In this document: positions 11,500-23,275 of the stretch, in pieces
Position numbering within the stretch: the first letter of the stretch is position 1
Layout of the letters: every line of letters begins with the position of its first letter
Assembly (NCBI GenBank): GCA_036936605.1
Contig: JAUPFV010000004.1
Span: 185,336,807 to 185,400,806, forward strand
Length of the DNA stretch: 64,000 bases
Reading direction: 5' to 3'
Source of the DNA: Limnanthes douglasii subsp. nivea
Taxonomy: Eukaryota; Streptophyta; Magnoliopsida; Brassicales; Limnanthaceae
The notes under the pieces: generated by a model
What the model was told of the DNA's origin: nothing
The model's database searches: none
What the model saw: only the letters and a program-made list of their open reading frames with translations
Made by a program: the position numbers and the translations under genes

Positions 11500-12490
11500 T
11501 TTTATTTTTCCTTAAGAAGCAAGCTCGTCATTATTGGAAGGATATGAAAGTTAATATGAGAGTTATTCCTACTAATAGTGCAGTAGTTACATGCAATCAT
11601 TTAAGCGTGTGTTTAATGATTTTTTTTTAAATCGCATAGATAAGAAAAGGAAAAGAGTATGTTAATCTGCAAAAGAAAATCTGTATGTTGAGCAATATAA
11701 AACAAATTTCACAACTTTATCTCACTATGTACAAAAGTTGGTGAGTAATGAATAATAAAGATGTTAGTAATTTCAAGATGGACTAAACATAATATACGTG
11801 TAAAATTGATTGTAGCGGAGGTGAAAATTATATGAAGTTAGTAGAGAAAGTCAAGATAATAGAGAATAATCTTGGTGAAGTTTGTTAACATATAAGGAAT
11901 TAAAAAAAAGAGATTAAAGACTAAAGAGATAAAAAAATATCACAATATTTCAAGATTTCAAAATCCGTTTAGTTGTGGATGGGTACCTATCACGCATGCT
12001 ATGTTATCTCATTTACAGGTAGTGCTATTGCTCTATTGGGGTTTTCAATAAATTAACCATCTGCGCAAGCACCAATGTGAAGTATAAGATGTTGTCGGTG
12101 TGGAAGAATGTGACATATAACTTAGGAAGATACGTCATGCCAACCAACTACTTTCTATGATATATGGACAACTGAGACAAATAGCCAAAGATTGTACACC
12201 GAACACTAGAATGACTCATTCATCAACTTCGTCATTATATCAAGGTAGATGCTATGGCAGAAGGCAGTACCTTCGTGTAGTATATACACGAGGTGAAGAT
12301 AGTAGTAGTGGGATATGTAATCGAGGTCGGGTGCTAATAGTCATACAATGTGATGTTTACACAATCCCGCATGTCGTGATATGTACCATATATGTTTATG
12401 ATACCTCATATGTATTGATATACTATGGAGCTACAAATTCTTTTATCTCTTATAACTTTATGGGAAAAGTAGATAAATTTATAGTATAGT
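11500..12490 (+). pseudogene. Chromovirus Gag and protease remnant
   Basis: At 11520-11780 the frames read the retrotransposon gag block (a W-rich start, then a KRKRVC..SAKENLYVEQYKTN-like segment and LSHYVQKLVSNE). Around 12090 and 12157 two broken zinc-knuckle-like segments occur (CRRCGR and GQLRQIAKDCTPNT). At 12400-12470 a block reading VLIYYGATNSFISYNF is the chromovirus protease active site region, where the usual Asp-Ser-Gly-Ala reads Tyr-Tyr-Gly-Ala, so the catalytic Asp is gone. Not translatable as a whole. Confidence 0.65.
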
Positions 12491-12599
12491 TGAGTGAATA
12501 GTTCATAGTATCAACGTGTGTTGAGGGTACGGTGGATACATATTGTATATATAGAAATTTTCCTATTATGTTAGATAATAGGGCATTGATATCTAACTT

Positions 12600-13620
12600 A
12601 ATACCATTGGATATCGTTGATTTTCATGTTATTTTGGGAACTAATATTCTATATAAACATGAGGTATCGATAAAAATCTTTAGTAATAGAAAAATGTTAT
12701 GAATACTAGTCTAATTGAGTGGTTAAAAGTAGGGAAATTTTATAGAAAATATGTGAATGCATATTATCGCATATCTTCAATATTTCAAAACTAGTTACTT
12801 AGTTACAAGATATCCAAGTAGTTCGAGATCAATAGATGTATTCTTTGAAAAATTATTTGGACCAGTACGTGAAAGACCAGTTAAGTTTGGGATCGATATA
12901 GTTCTTGATACCACACCAATTTTGATTCCATCATATCGTATGGTCCAAACACATTTATATAAGTTGAATATTCCATTATAAAATTTATTACAACATGGTT
13001 TTATACGACCAAGCATCTCTCTCTGGGTGCACCCGTACCCTTTGTGAAGATTAAGGATGTCATATTATGACGGTGCATCGATTACAAACAAGTAAACAAA
13101 GTAACTATAAGAAATAAATATTTATTTCCCATAATTTATGATTTATTTAATCAATTAAAGGTGCATAAGTTTTTCCAAAGATTGACCTGAGGTGAAGATA
13201 TCATCACTTAAATGTTAGAAGAGAAAAATAAATTTCATACTAGATAGAAATATTTTGAGTTTTTGGTAATGCCATTTGGCTTAATAAATACGTCATCAGT
13301 ATTTATGGATCTAATGAATATATTGTTTAAACTATTTTTTTGATTTATTTGTTATCATGTTTATAAAAAATATTTTAATCTACTCAAAGGAAGCGGTTGA
13401 ACATGAAACATATGTGAGATTATATTTATAAAAAATATGAGATACCTGTAAGTTTAAGTAAGTATAAGTTCTGGTTACACAAGGTCCCAGTTTTTGGTCA
13501 TGTATTTGTTAATGTTGAAATTACTTTAGATCCTAACAAATTAGAAGTTGTAAGCTAGTGGTCGAGATTGGTTAGTGTAACAAAGATATGTAGTTTTCTT
13601 AAACTTGCAGGATATTAGCG
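12600..13620 (+). pseudogene. Chromovirus reverse transcriptase remnant
   Basis: 12603-12690 reads PLDIVDFHVILGTNILYKHE, the end of the protease region. A GIDIVLDTTPILIPSYRM block at 12890-12945 is the start of the gypsy RT. LLQHGFIRPSIS-like sequence follows near 12987. 13270-13390 holds MPFG-, FMDLMN- and LIYSKEAVEHE-like pieces around the former catalytic box. Stops and frameshifts separate all blocks. Confidence 0.65.
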
Positions 13621-13699
13621 AAAGTTTATCCATAATTTCCAAACAATAAAGATTCGTATGGAAAAACTAACTAGATATAATATTAATTTTACGAAATGA

Positions 13700-15300
13700 A
13701 GAATGTATAGTGAGTTTTCAAGAACAAAAGAGAAAATTGATAATAACCCTTGTGTTAGCAAATTTCTAATGATACATAGATACGGTGAATATTAATGCAT
13801 CATATTAAGGATTAGGGTGTGTTCTTATACATAATGGTAACATAATTGCATATGCTTTGAGAAAATTATAACCTCATGACTTGAATTTTGAAGTTCACAA
13901 TCTTGAGTTAGCAAAAGTTATATTCATTTTCAAAATTTAACGTTATTACTTATATGGTGTGATTTGTGAGATACATACAAACCATCAAGACTTGAAATGT
14001 ATATTATATTAGAAATGGTTAAATTTGAGGAAAAAAATATTGGTGAAACTCGTTAAAGATTACAATTGTAATGTGTATTATCATCATAGAAAAGCCAATA
14101 TAATAACATATGCTTTGAGTCAAAAGAAATTAGGAAAAATATCATGTTTGCAGTGTATATATCTTAATTTTATTCGAGATATGAAGTATACATATGTGAG
14201 ATTATAATTTATTAATTATTTTGTTATATTGGCACACTTCTCTGTGTATTATTTGATGATGGATAAGATTTGAGAGTCTAAAAACAACAACCCAAATATA
14301 ATACAACTATGAAATGATATACAAACAAATAAGGTTATCAAATATGTTTTTCAGAACGATTGACTCATTTGTTACAGCCTAAAGATGTGTGTTCCAAATG
14401 ATAATAATTTGAAAAAAAAATTAGATGAAGATATTTGAAGAGTCTTAATGACCATTATTGGTGGCTAAGAATTAAAAAACAATTACTGAATATGTTAGTC
14501 GATGTTTGATATGTCAACAAGTCAAAGATGAACATTAAAAGATTGTGGCTTTCTCCAGTCTTACATGTTCCCGAGTGGAAATATGATAATATGAAATTGG
14601 ATTTCGTTCGAGGATTGCCACGAACTATAAATCAACATGATTCATTTTGGATTATCGTGGACAGAGTGATAAAAAATGCATTTTACTAGTTAAATCTACT
14701 ATTAAATTGAACCAATATTCTCATTTATATGTCTGAGAGATTGTCATGATTTATGGTGCTCGATCGTCAATAATATCATATTGAGATCCAAACCTTATCA
14801 TGTGCAAACGATGTTAGTTATTAAACTCAATTTTACACCATTTTCATCCACAAACAGATAGTCAGTCAGAACTGACGATACAAATATTAGAAGATATGTT
14901 GAGAGCATGTGTGATTGAGGTTTTTGGTGGTTGGGATACACACCCGTCATTGATCAAATTCATATATAATAATAACTATAGGAGTAGTATATTTGTGACC
15001 ATTTGAAGCTTTATATGGAAGTAAACGGCATACACCCGTATGTTGAAATCGGGTGGGAGAAAAGAATATAATGAATCATGTATATGAAGAAAACGAAATA
15101 CCAAAAACCATGAAAAAGATAGATATTATATGTGAGAGAAAAAAATAGACCAAAGTCATCAAAAAATACATTCTAATATTCGGCAGTATCCATTAGAATT
15201 TAAAGTATGAGAGTTCATATTTTTTTTAAATATCACCATGAAAAAGGGGTTCTGAGATTTGTTTAAAGATGAAAATTGACACCAATGTATACCGGAGCAT
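13700..15300 (+). pseudogene. Chromovirus RNase H and integrase remnant
   Basis: RNase H pieces run from about 13780 to 14120, ending with a YNCNVYYHHRKANIITYALS-like block (the usual YHPGKANVVADALS). Integrase zinc-finger residues appear as VSRCLICQQVKDEH near 14490-14530. The catalytic core opens with a KYDNMKLDFVRGLPRTINQHD-like read, broken by frameshifts, near 14577-14640. A later QTDSQSE-like remnant lies near 14855. No continuous frame exceeds about 60 codons. Confidence 0.65.
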
Positions 15301-15615
15301 ATGAGATAATAGAACATGTGGTTATGGTAGCATATCGATTAAACTTACCCACTGGTTATCAAGATTACATGATTTATTATACATTTCCATGTTACGCAAA
15401 TATATATTACTCTCATCATGTATTAGAAGCATTACCATTTGAGTTTGATGAAAAGTTATCATACGATGAGAAACAAGTTTGAATTTTGAATACTCAAATA
15501 AGGTAACTTTGTAACAGAAGAGATCAAAGTAGTAAAATTTTGTGGCGTAGTCAAGCGATAAAGAAAATGACTTGGGAGACAGAGGATATTATACAAAAAA
15601 ATATCTACAACTGTT
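15276..15615 (+). pseudogene. Chromodomain-bearing integrase C-terminus remnant
   Basis: The frame at 15276-15482 reads a YTGAYEIIEHV..VAYRLNLP-type segment, then FPCYANIYYSHHVLEALPFE, then LSYDEKQV, with a stop at 15480-15482. The frame continues beyond it with ILNTQIRQLCNRRDQ, KILWRSQ and MTWETEDI. The last pieces are a chromodomain of the Tekay/Del type, which in live chromoviruses directs insertion to marked chromatin. The region ends near 15615. Confidence 0.8.
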
Positions 15616-15620
15616 TGTAA

Positions 15621-15884
15621 GAGATATGTATTTAATTTTATTAAAATATTCTAAAGAAATGAGGTACAATTCAAATTAAAAATTAAAAATTAAAAAAAAA
15701 ACAAAATTTATTAAATTTAAGGTAATCTACCAATTACCATCCCAAAGCAAAACTACTTATCAAAAACATCCCAAGGTTTGAGAAAGTACGGACAACCACC
15801 TCGTTTAGAACATAAGTATCAATAACCACATGCACTTTCTGTTAATGCCAATATACCTCTTAATCGTTAGTTTATCTCTTTTGT
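15621..15884. other. AT-rich interval, nothing recognised
   Basis: Short AT-rich stretch between the chromodomain and the tandem repeat. It includes a small aaattaaaa repetition at about 15676-15700. No coding signal or LTR end was seen. Confidence 0.5.
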
Positions 15885-16800
15885 TTTTTGTTTCTTTTAA
15901 TATGTAGTATCCTTCAAACTATAACTTCAAAAATATCTGAAAATTCTTTTGGTTTTGTTTTCTTAAGACGAACAAACAAGATCCATTAAAGATGTTTTTT
16001 TGAATTTTTTTGACTGCTTTTGGTTGTAAAAATAAGAGTAATCAGATTGCAAAATTAATATGGAAAAAGAAATTATGTTCTAGTTTCATATTCAAGAGTA
16101 ATTTGGTTGTGAAAAAGTAAATGTGTTCCAGTTGAATAGTTAAAAATAATTTGGTTGCAAAAAAGAAATTGTTTTCACTTACGAAATTAAGTGCAAATGA
16201 GTTGCGTAAATAAAACTTTGGTAGCAAAAAAGAAATTGTGTTATAGTTTTTGTTTTTTAAACGTCGTATATTTCAAACGATAGCTCCAAAAAAATCCGAA
16301 AATCCTGTAGGTTTTATATTTTTTAATACAAACATAACTAGACGAGTGAAAGTTTTTTTTTTTTCAATTTTCGTTACTGCATTTGGTTGCAAAAATAAGA
16401 GTAATCAAATTACGAAATTAGTTGTGTTCCAGTTGCATAACTAATAGTAATTTGGCTATGAAAAACAACTATTTTGAGTTGCATAATTAAAAGAAAAAAG
16501 TTGCGTAAGTATGACTTTGGTTATGAAAAATAAATGTGTTACCATATTTTTTTTAATGTTACATCTTTCAAACCTAGCTCCAAAAAAATCGTAAAATACA
16601 ATTGGTTTTGTTTTTTTAAGATAAATAAAATTAAATTGATGAAATATAGTTTTTATTTTTATTTTCCTTACTATATGCGGAAATAAAAGTAATGGGGTTG
16701 CAAAATTTGTGTGGAGAAATCAGTTGTGTTTCAGTTGCATAAGAGTAATTTCGTTGCGAAAATAAGAAAACAATTCTCCAAAAATACCACTCATAAATTT
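15885..16800. repeat. Threefold AT-rich tandem repeat, about 250-350 bp per unit
   Basis: Three successive units, about 15885-16234, 16235-16545 and 16546-16800, share the same order of blocks. These are a ttcaaac..tagctccaaaaaaat segment, a ggttttgtttttttaag segment, an ttggttgcaaaaataagagtaat segment and a gtgttccagttgcataa segment. Sub-repeats of gtaatttggttgcaaaaa occur within units. Divergence is moderate with many small indels. The open frames here are artefacts. Confidence 0.8.
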
Positions 16801-17644
16801 TATTTTCTTCGTCTTTAAAAAATAGAAATAGAAGTCTTTAAAGATTTTTTTAGTTAAAATTTGAATGATTTGGAGTTTGAAGGGTAAAAACATCTATGAA
16901 CACGCCAACTGAAAATTGAAAGACAAAATAAAGTAATTCATTCATGAGAATCTGATTTAGGAGTTGATTTATTCTTAGAGAGAGAAAGTCATGAATCAAG
17001 GAAGAAGATCAAAGTTTTTTCTTTTTCTATTTTTACAGAGCTATTGTTAGTAGATTTTATGTGGCATATTGTTATTGATAAATTTAAAAATATAAATAGT
17101 TATTCAGAGTTTTATTTTTATCCAGCTTCTTATTAGTAACTCCTTTAAATTTAAATATATTTTATTAAAATATAAAAATAAAATTTATTTTAAAATTCCA
17201 ACTATCATCACAATATAAAAGTTCTACTACTTTATTTAAATAAAAAAATATAATTTAAAACAAATAATTACAGAAATGATTAATTATGAAATAGGCCTAG
17301 CACAATTATAATTACTATACTGGATTTATATAAATTTAAATTTAATTATAATAACAAAATATATGTTATAATATAAAAGTTAATTTATAATAAAAATTAG
17401 GTTAAAATAAAAAGAACTTTTAAAACTTTGGATTCAAAGTAAACATTTGTATCATATCACGGTGAGACAAAAAATATATATTATGCTAGACTTCAATTTA
17501 CATGAAGCCTAATATAAAATAGACAATGAAATTTTATTTTTAGAACATAATGATACTGAAACTCTCTCTCTATATATATAGACAAATTCTCATTTATCTA
17601 AAGAGTATGGTGGATCCTTCATAAAATATTCAAAATGACCATTA
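16801..17644. other. AT-rich interval, nothing recognised
   Basis: Very AT-rich DNA with long A/T runs and a short (ta)n tract near 17570. No coding similarity, RNA gene or terminal repeat could be supported. Confidence 0.5.
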
Positions 17645-17892
17645 AAAATTGAATGTGAGAGGTTTTGGTAATGATGCAACTATGAAGAGGCTTCAATCTC
17701 GTAAAATATTCAAAAATATGACTAGGGTTACTAGATAGTTGAGATTTCATGGGAGTGCTGCAAACATTACCAATAAAATTTGGGTTTTTTTTTAAAGAAG
17801 ATTTCTTTGCGAAAGTAATAGAAAATCAAGATCATTTACTTCACCTTAAAGTTAGACACAATACCTTACATAAAGAATTTTAAGTCACTATT

Positions 17893-18408
17893 GTGTATGC
17901 AAAATATTCTAGACATCAAATGACGGCTCTATGGAATAGATTAAAAGAAATCTGTGAAGACTCTCAAGACTTGTTAGTAATGGAAGACTTCAAATCTATG
18001 TCAACTGCTGAAGAGAAATTATCTTGCTACACTCTATGTCTGAGAAGTATGAAATACTTTAATAACACTCTTCAGGACTGTGGGTTAGAAGACGCATGCT
18101 ACTCTAGTTCTAAATATACATGGACTAATAATATGAAGTGGAAGTGCCTAAATAAGATCCTCTTTAATGCAAGTTGGATTGACTTTTAAACAAATACCAA
18201 GGTGAAACACCTCTTTAGGACTAGGTCAGACCATAATCCTATAAGTATTACTATATCAAAAGAAGAGGAAAAAATCAAATCATCATTTCAATTTCAAAAT
18301 ATGTGGCTCATGCATCATGAATCCTTAGATATGGTTATAGATATATGGAACGAGATATTATATGGTCCTCCTATACATGTTCTTTTGCATAAGCTAAAAA
18401 GATTTTAG
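17893..18408 (+). pseudogene. LINE 1 APE-type endonuclease remnant
   Basis: The frame reads VMEDFKSMSTAEEK (the usual GDFN motif reads EDFK, losing the Asn). It continues with DFNNTLQDCGLED-like and SKYTWTNN blocks, then a NKILFNASWIDF block (the usual LDR reads LNK), and SDHNPISITIS with the conserved SDH intact at 18226-18234. A stop lies between the two halves at 18187-18189. In active LINEs this domain nicks the target DNA; here at least one catalytic residue is changed. Confidence 0.8.
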
Positions 18409-18670
18409 CAACAACTGAAAACTTAGAACTAGGATGAGTCTGATAATGTGTTTGACTCAATCATTCGAATAGAAGAAGATGCCAAGTTTAAGGAAATATG
18501 TTGTGAAGATTGCAAAATCCCCCAAAGACAAAAAGATATTGCCAAATCTAAAGCTCTTCATCTTCGGATCTTGGCAAGAGAGGAAACTTTTTGGGAGCAT
18601 AAAAGTCACATAAATTGTCTTAAATGATGAAAGAAATTCTTCAAATTCACATAGTTATGTAAATAAAAGA

Positions 18671-19840
18671 ATGAGGAGAAATAAAATTAATGGTCTATGG
18701 CTGAATGGTACGTCGAATTATGATCAAGAAGATCTAGAAATCTCTACCGTGGATCACTTTAAAACTATATTAACTAGTCAAACTACTCAATCTGATCATG
18801 AGGATATTGATCTAATTATTCATGAACTTATCACACAAGAGGATAATATGAATCTTATGATATTACCATCAAAGGAGGATATTTACGCTACTGTTATGTC
18901 TCTTAGTCCCAACAGTGTTGCACGGGTTGATGGCTTCAATGCCAAATTCCCAGCATTTGCTGGACCATTATTAGAACGGATCTATGCGAGTCTATTGCAT
19001 CTTTTTTTCAAGAGTTATCCTATTCCTACAAGAATTTATTCCACAACTATTTGTCTAATACTTAAAGTGGATCACCCTAAAGCTTGGAATTATTTCATGC
19101 CAATTAGTATTTGTACAAGCTCAATAGGATTCTCTCTAAAACCTTAAACAAAATTTTATATGCTTTGCTTCAAAAAAGTATCTCTAATGAGCAATGAGGA
19201 TTTCTTAAGGAACACAATATTCATGCCAATATCTTCTTTGCTCGTAAATTAGCTTCTGATTTGAACAGAAAGGTAAGAGGTATAAGCATTATGCTGAAGG
19301 TGAACATATCAAAAGCCTTTAACAAATTATCATTCAAATTTATACTCAAAGTGATAGAATTATTTGGGTTTGACTAAAGGTTTTTGGACCTGATCTTAAA
19401 TAATATTGACTATACAAGTTAGTTTATCTTATTCAACGGTGTCTAATAGGTTTTTTCAAGTCTAATAAGGGCGTAAGGATGTATGATTCTTTATCCTGAA
19501 TCCTTTTCACTATAATAGAGGAATTCCTAATCAAGAGGCGCATGAGAGTATTTGAAAATAATCAGGAGTTGAGATACAAATCTAGAAGCTATATGGACAT
19601 ACCTTCTTTAGCATTTACCGATGGCCTCTTAATTTTTGCAAATGGATTTTCTTAAGAGACTAAGGTACTTATCAAAATTTCTCAAGATAAATTATCAATA
19701 AAAAGAGAGTAAGTAATTATATATACATTTGCCAAAATGCCAACATGTAGAACTAAATTGTTGGAATATTTGATTGGATTCAATCATAGTCTACTTACTC
19801 TCAAATACCTTGGAATATCAGTTAATACCATCAACCAAAA
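18671..19840 (+). pseudogene. LINE 1 reverse transcriptase remnant
   Basis: 18671-19147 gives the RT N-terminal region: HFKTILTSQTTQ, LPSKEDIYATVMSLSPNSVA, DGFNAKF, STTICLILKVDHPKAWNYFM, and PISICTSS. After a stop at 19145 the frame shifts and continues with ANIFFARKLASDLNRK, VNISKAFNKLSFKFILK, and a PSLAFTDGLLIFANGF-like catalytic box near 19600-19645, where the usual FADD is FTDG, so one catalytic Asp is lost. Not functional. Confidence 0.8.
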
Positions 19841-19852
19841 AACAACTATGAT

Positions 19853-20205
19853 TGATGAGGTCAGATAATTTTGACACTACTGCTTACCCATATTCGAAGG
19901 GCGGTTCGGATTGAACCATTACCATGAGAAAATGAACAAGGTAAAATTAGTGGAACGTGACTAAGCTAGGTGCTGGTCATTTCATATCTTTGGCTAATGG
20001 GTTCTTAAACTTAACCCAAGACCACAATCCGACCCAAAAGATCCATGGGTCATTAATTAAGTATAAATATCCCAACTACTTTCATTAATGAGGGTGATCA
20101 GAATTTAGTACAAGCATACACCTTAATTATCTCTCTACATTTGATCATAAACCTTGAATTGTCAAAACACTTTACAAAATTACCCTCAATCAGAAATCGT
20201 CCACA
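19853..20205 (+). mobile_element. Tat type-A LTR (353 bp)
   Basis: It starts TGATGAGGTCAGA and ends CCACA, followed by a decayed primer-binding site. It is homologous, in opposite orientation, to the LTR at 56419-56773. Its start matches the TGATGAG of the Tat-B LTR, which fixes the boundary. A TATA box (tataaata, 20062-20069) lies in the middle. The LTR is inserted within LINE 1, whose sequence stops at 19852. Confidence 0.8.
20062..20069 (+). promoter_or_regulatory. TATA box of the Tat-A LTR
   Basis: tataaata lies at the same place relative to the LTR ends as in the Tat-B LTRs (33043, 42748) and the minus-strand Tat-A LTR (56556-56563). Such conservation between families supports a core promoter. 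Confidence 0.6.
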
Positions 20206-20220
20206 TTAATGATGACCTTG
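20206..20220 (+). other. Decayed Tat primer-binding site
   Basis: ttaatgatgacc follows the LTR end where Tat-B has attggcgacc. The remaining matches and position support a primer-binding site changed by transitions. The tRNA is not identified. Confidence 0.45.
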
Positions 20221-20339
20221 TGATAAAGATAAGAAATAAAATTATTGAATGAGATCTTAAAATTTTATCTTTTATCGGATGACTAACTTTAATCAAGTTT
20301 ATCATGCCGCCAAATCTTTACATAATGAAGTTATAATAC

Positions 20340-20700
20340 TCCATGGGATTTACTCATCTCGAGCACCGCATTGTATACTTTTGGAACCAGATTGAGTACT
20401 TTCAGTGTGAAGACTCGATGATGTGTCACTTGTTTCCTTTTATCTTTCAAGATGGTTCTTTGGTATGGTTCTACCAAATGCCGAGAGACTTGGTCTAACA
20501 TTCCATCAGTTAGGAAAACGTTTCATATCATGTTTGACTTTGAATAAGGAAATAAGACGCCCAAAACAATCAAAGAGGGAACACATACGCATCTTGGAAA
20601 ATAAAGTTAATGGAAATTCCGGAAAAGGTCCCCATACCAATGTTCCCATGGTAGTGCTGACCACGTATATGACCTGGTAAATCACCCGGCATTGACCGTG
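20340..20700 (+). pseudogene. gypsy Gag remnant (Tat-like)
   Basis: Frames read LEHRIVYFWNQIEYFQCEDS followed by MMCHLFPFIFQDGSLVWFYQ, the retrotransposon gag block with its conserved Cys-His-Phe-Pro turn and WFY. A FHQLGKRFISCL segment follows at 20499-20540. The order is normal for gypsy Gag, but frames change several times. It follows the Tat-A LTR but looks more diverged from Tat-B Gag than the LTR does, so it may belong to another Tat family. Confidence 0.65.
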
Positions 20701-21056
20701 TCAATGTCAACATTTGTAAATAGATTAAAGACTCAAATCTCATGGCCAATCCGGGAAGAATAAATTTTTACCCAATGGTGTGAAATCAAAACAAGAGGTG
20801 CGAGTACCACCGAGATCATAGGCACAGGACGAACGAGTGTTGGGTGTTAGATGTTGAGATTCAGAGTTTTGTTTAAAAATGGCACTTAAGGGAGTATGAT
20901 AAGAAACTGAGCGATACCAACCAAAATGACGTCACTGCATGCACACCATGCCATATTATTATTTAGATCAGGGCAAACGAGCTCGAGGAGACGTGGAAAA
21001 ACTAGAATCCATACAAAAAGAGAGAAACAATAGGAAAGAAACCTAAAACATATATA

Positions 21057-21720
21057 TTGACTCTCTATGGCGAAACCAGTCAAACCAAGTACACCCAAAC
21101 TTTCGCAAATGATACATTCAAAATTAATTTTGAGCGTCAATACACAAGGAGTAGACCTGATCCGAGGGCACGTGGGAAGGGGGGAGAAAGAAGGAGGCGT
21201 TCAATGCCAACAATCATCTTTATCGATAAAAATCTTGAAGATGTTTTCGATCTCCACGAATATGCACTCTTGATAATGACTAACATTACAGGTTGCAATG
21301 AGCATCAGATCCTTATGGACACTAGAGTAGTGGTGAATGTGTTGTTCAACTCCGCAAAAAAGAAATTCCCATTTAGAACTATCATTTGCTCAGCCTTTCA
21401 TCATGTGGTAGGTTTCAATGACCATGATACTAGGCTGATATGGACGAAGGTGTTCGAGGTACCATTTGGAGTCGGAAGATGGGCCAAAACCCACGTGACC
21501 GAGTTCGTTGCGTTCGACATACCTACCCCTTACAACCTTATTCATGGGAGGCCATGACTACATGATTTCAGAGCAACGTCCCCCACGTATCATTAGTGTT
21601 TGAAGTACGCAATGAGTGGAGATTTACCCAAAAGGTGACTCGTGAAAATTTGGCCGAATCCCTAAAAAAATCAACCCGAGGTTAACAACCGAAGTATGAA
21701 TCTGATTTTTGTGAGCCTAA
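21057..21720 (+). pseudogene. Tat-like protease remnant
   Basis: The 166-codon frame at 21057-21557 reads as a Tat protease region: FDLHEYALLIMTNI, then LMDTRVVVNVLFNSAKKKF (the usual DTGSS..LF motif reads DTRVV, losing the catalytic Gly), HHVVGFNDHDTRL, and DIPTPYNLIHGRP. Past the stop the read continues LHDFRATSPTYHQCLKYAMS-like, matching the GR.WL....ST.HQCLKY ending of Tat proteases. No RT follows; similarity stops near 21720. Confidence 0.75.
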
Positions 21721-22384
21721 AATATGAGAGAAAACAATGATAATTTTTTATTTTTCTATTTTATATTATATTTTTTAAGTTCACTATCGTTTGCATGTAT
21801 TTCAACCAGTTATTTAGCTCACTACCATTGTAACTGATAATTTATAATAGATAAGTCTCAATTATATGTTTCGCCATCATAAATGGAAAATTTAAAATAT
21901 AGCATATAGATAAATCTTTAAAGCAGAAGAAATATTACACACAAGAAGGATTCAAAATATGAGATATGAGGTAACATGCGCCTTCAAATGGGGTAACAAC
22001 AACCATATCACAAGAAAAACTAAAAAAAGACCACACATGCAAACATACATCCTTAATAACCACATAAAACAAATAATCCAAAAAATAATAACATGCACGA
22101 AGATTAACTATGTAATCGAGTGTTAGTCTTCAAGTTGTGATCACCATCGCACTCCTTGATCAGGGCAACAAGTGTAGTGAAAGGCCTTACACATTATCTT
22201 TTCTTGAAGACTCGGGATGAGAGAAGACTAGGTGAATATCTGTATGTGATAAAGTTCACGGGCTGGAAGATGTCTATAAAGTGACGTCATTGCTCAGCAA
22301 TTTCAAAGTTACAATCGTTAGGTCTGTGAAGACGGTTGAGAGAATATCGCAAGTACAATGTCAACTCCCATTGAGCCTTAAAAC
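21721..22384. other. Unassigned interval left of the R element
   Basis: AT-rich in its first half, more mixed from 22120. No coding match was established. It is the left flank of the complete R element; its right-hand continuation is at 28863-29013, then 32366-32823 after the triplication. Confidence 0.4.
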
Positions 22385-22389
22385 ATTTG
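22385..22389. repeat. Target-site duplication of the R element, left
   Basis: atttg directly precedes the LTR start TGATGTG and is repeated at 28858-28862 directly after the 3' LTR end TTTATCA. Five bases is the normal gypsy duplication length. Confidence 0.85.
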
Positions 22390-23260
22390 TGATGTGATCC
22401 TAGATGACACAAGGAGCTTAGAACATGGAAATGTGTAAGAACCAGATGAACAACTTGAAAAAGAAGATGAGCTTGAAGTTGAAGATATTCTTATTTTACC
22501 GGGTGGTCCAACAACTCGATCAAGAGCAAAACAATTTAACAAAGCTATTGGAGGATTGTTTAATCAACTAGAGAATCCACGTGATCAAAACAACAAGTAT
22601 GATGGAAAAGCTTGTCAAACCACTTTGGTCTTGATTCAAGCTAATTGATTTCAACAAATGAGAAAGTGTCTCGATTGTACTCTTTTTCCCTTGTTCAAGT
22701 TTTGTCCCAATGGGTTTTCTTGGCAAGGTTTTTAATGAGGCAATTGTTTCACTTCACCATTGCCCATTTGTTGAAATAAAAGCTCAAGGCCCATCTACAC
22801 CAAAAGCCACGTCCTTGGAGGAGGGAAGGGTCTGATTTCCAGCTTATATCATTAATACTTTGTAATTTCAATATTAAAGCATTTTGTTTCCAAGAATAGC
22901 CTTAATTGTTTTAGAGGCATGCATTATGTTTCCAAGAACAGCCTTAATTGTGTTCAAGGCTAGTTCTTTCTCCTATAAAAACTATGTACTCAGAATTCTA
23001 ATGGTTAGAGTATCTTTGATTTCGAAAAAACTTCTGAAGTTTTACTCTTCTCTTGTTGGTGTGTAATATCCACAAGAAAACCTGTTCTTCATTTGGTGCG
23101 TCATATCCAAAGGAAGATCAGTTGGAATATCTAAGGCCTTTCCACAACCTTTGTGTGACCTATCAATCCACATCCTTTGATCCTTGAATCTTTTTGGGTT
23201 CCTGGTTGCAAAGTTATCCCTATCCCATTTCAGAGTGCCGATTCTAGGAGGAGTTTATCA
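22390..23260 (+). mobile_element. 5' LTR of the R element
   Basis: It begins TGATGTGATCC and ends GAGTTTATCA, 871 bp. The first 260 bp or so encode, in the 3' copy, the C-terminus of the polyprotein. A TATA-like tcctataaaaac sits at 22971-22982. A purine run GGAGGAGGGAAGGG at 22817-22830 lies inside the LTR and can be mistaken for a polypurine tract. Confidence 0.9.
22974..22980 (+). promoter_or_regulatory. TATA box of the R-family LTR
   Basis: tataaaa within tcctataaaaac is kept in every R LTR copy of the window (22974, 28571, 30246, 31921, and near 48828). Its position, about 285 bp before the LTR end, leaves a plausible transcript leader. Confidence 0.6.
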
Positions 23261-23262
23261 AG

Positions 23263-23275
23263 TGGTATCAGAGCA
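23263..23275 (+). other. Primer-binding site, initiator-Met tRNA
   Basis: tggtatcagagca, two bases after the LTR end, is an exact match to the usual plant initiator-Met primer-binding site. Confidence 0.9.

Larger units (their letters stand above)
11038..15620 (+). mobile_element. Very degenerate Tekay/Del-like chromovirus interior
   Basis: Pieced across frames, the order is gag (about 11500-12200), protease (about 12350-12680), RT (about 12830-13620), RNase H (about 13740-14180), integrase (about 14450-15300) and chromodomain (about 15480-15610). This is the order of a Ty3/gypsy chromovirus. Frames are broken every 30-100 codons. No 3' LTR was found beyond the chromodomain, so the element is truncated or its LTR has decayed. 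It is one of the most decayed elements in the window. Tekay/Del membership is inferred from Gag and chromodomain resemblance. Confidence 0.75.
17645..19852 (+). mobile_element. LINE 1: degenerate plant L1-type element
   Basis: This is a non-LTR retrotransposon running from the APE endonuclease start (about 17646, LNVRGFGNDATMKRL) through endonuclease (17893-18400) and RT (18671-19840). It ends abruptly where the Tat-A LTR begins at 19853. No 3' part of this LINE (RNase H, tail) was found on the other side of the Tat fragment. Internal stops lie at 18187, 18406 and 19145, among others. The family is clearly related in layout to LINE 2 at 56790-61214, but not a close copy. Confidence 0.85.

Noticed and set aside
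22817..22830. GGAGGAGGGAAGGG as the polypurine tract, giving a 428-bp R LTR
   Set aside because: The 5-bp duplication atttg and the TGATGTG start at 22390 and 27987 show that the LTR is 871 bp and this purine run is internal to it.
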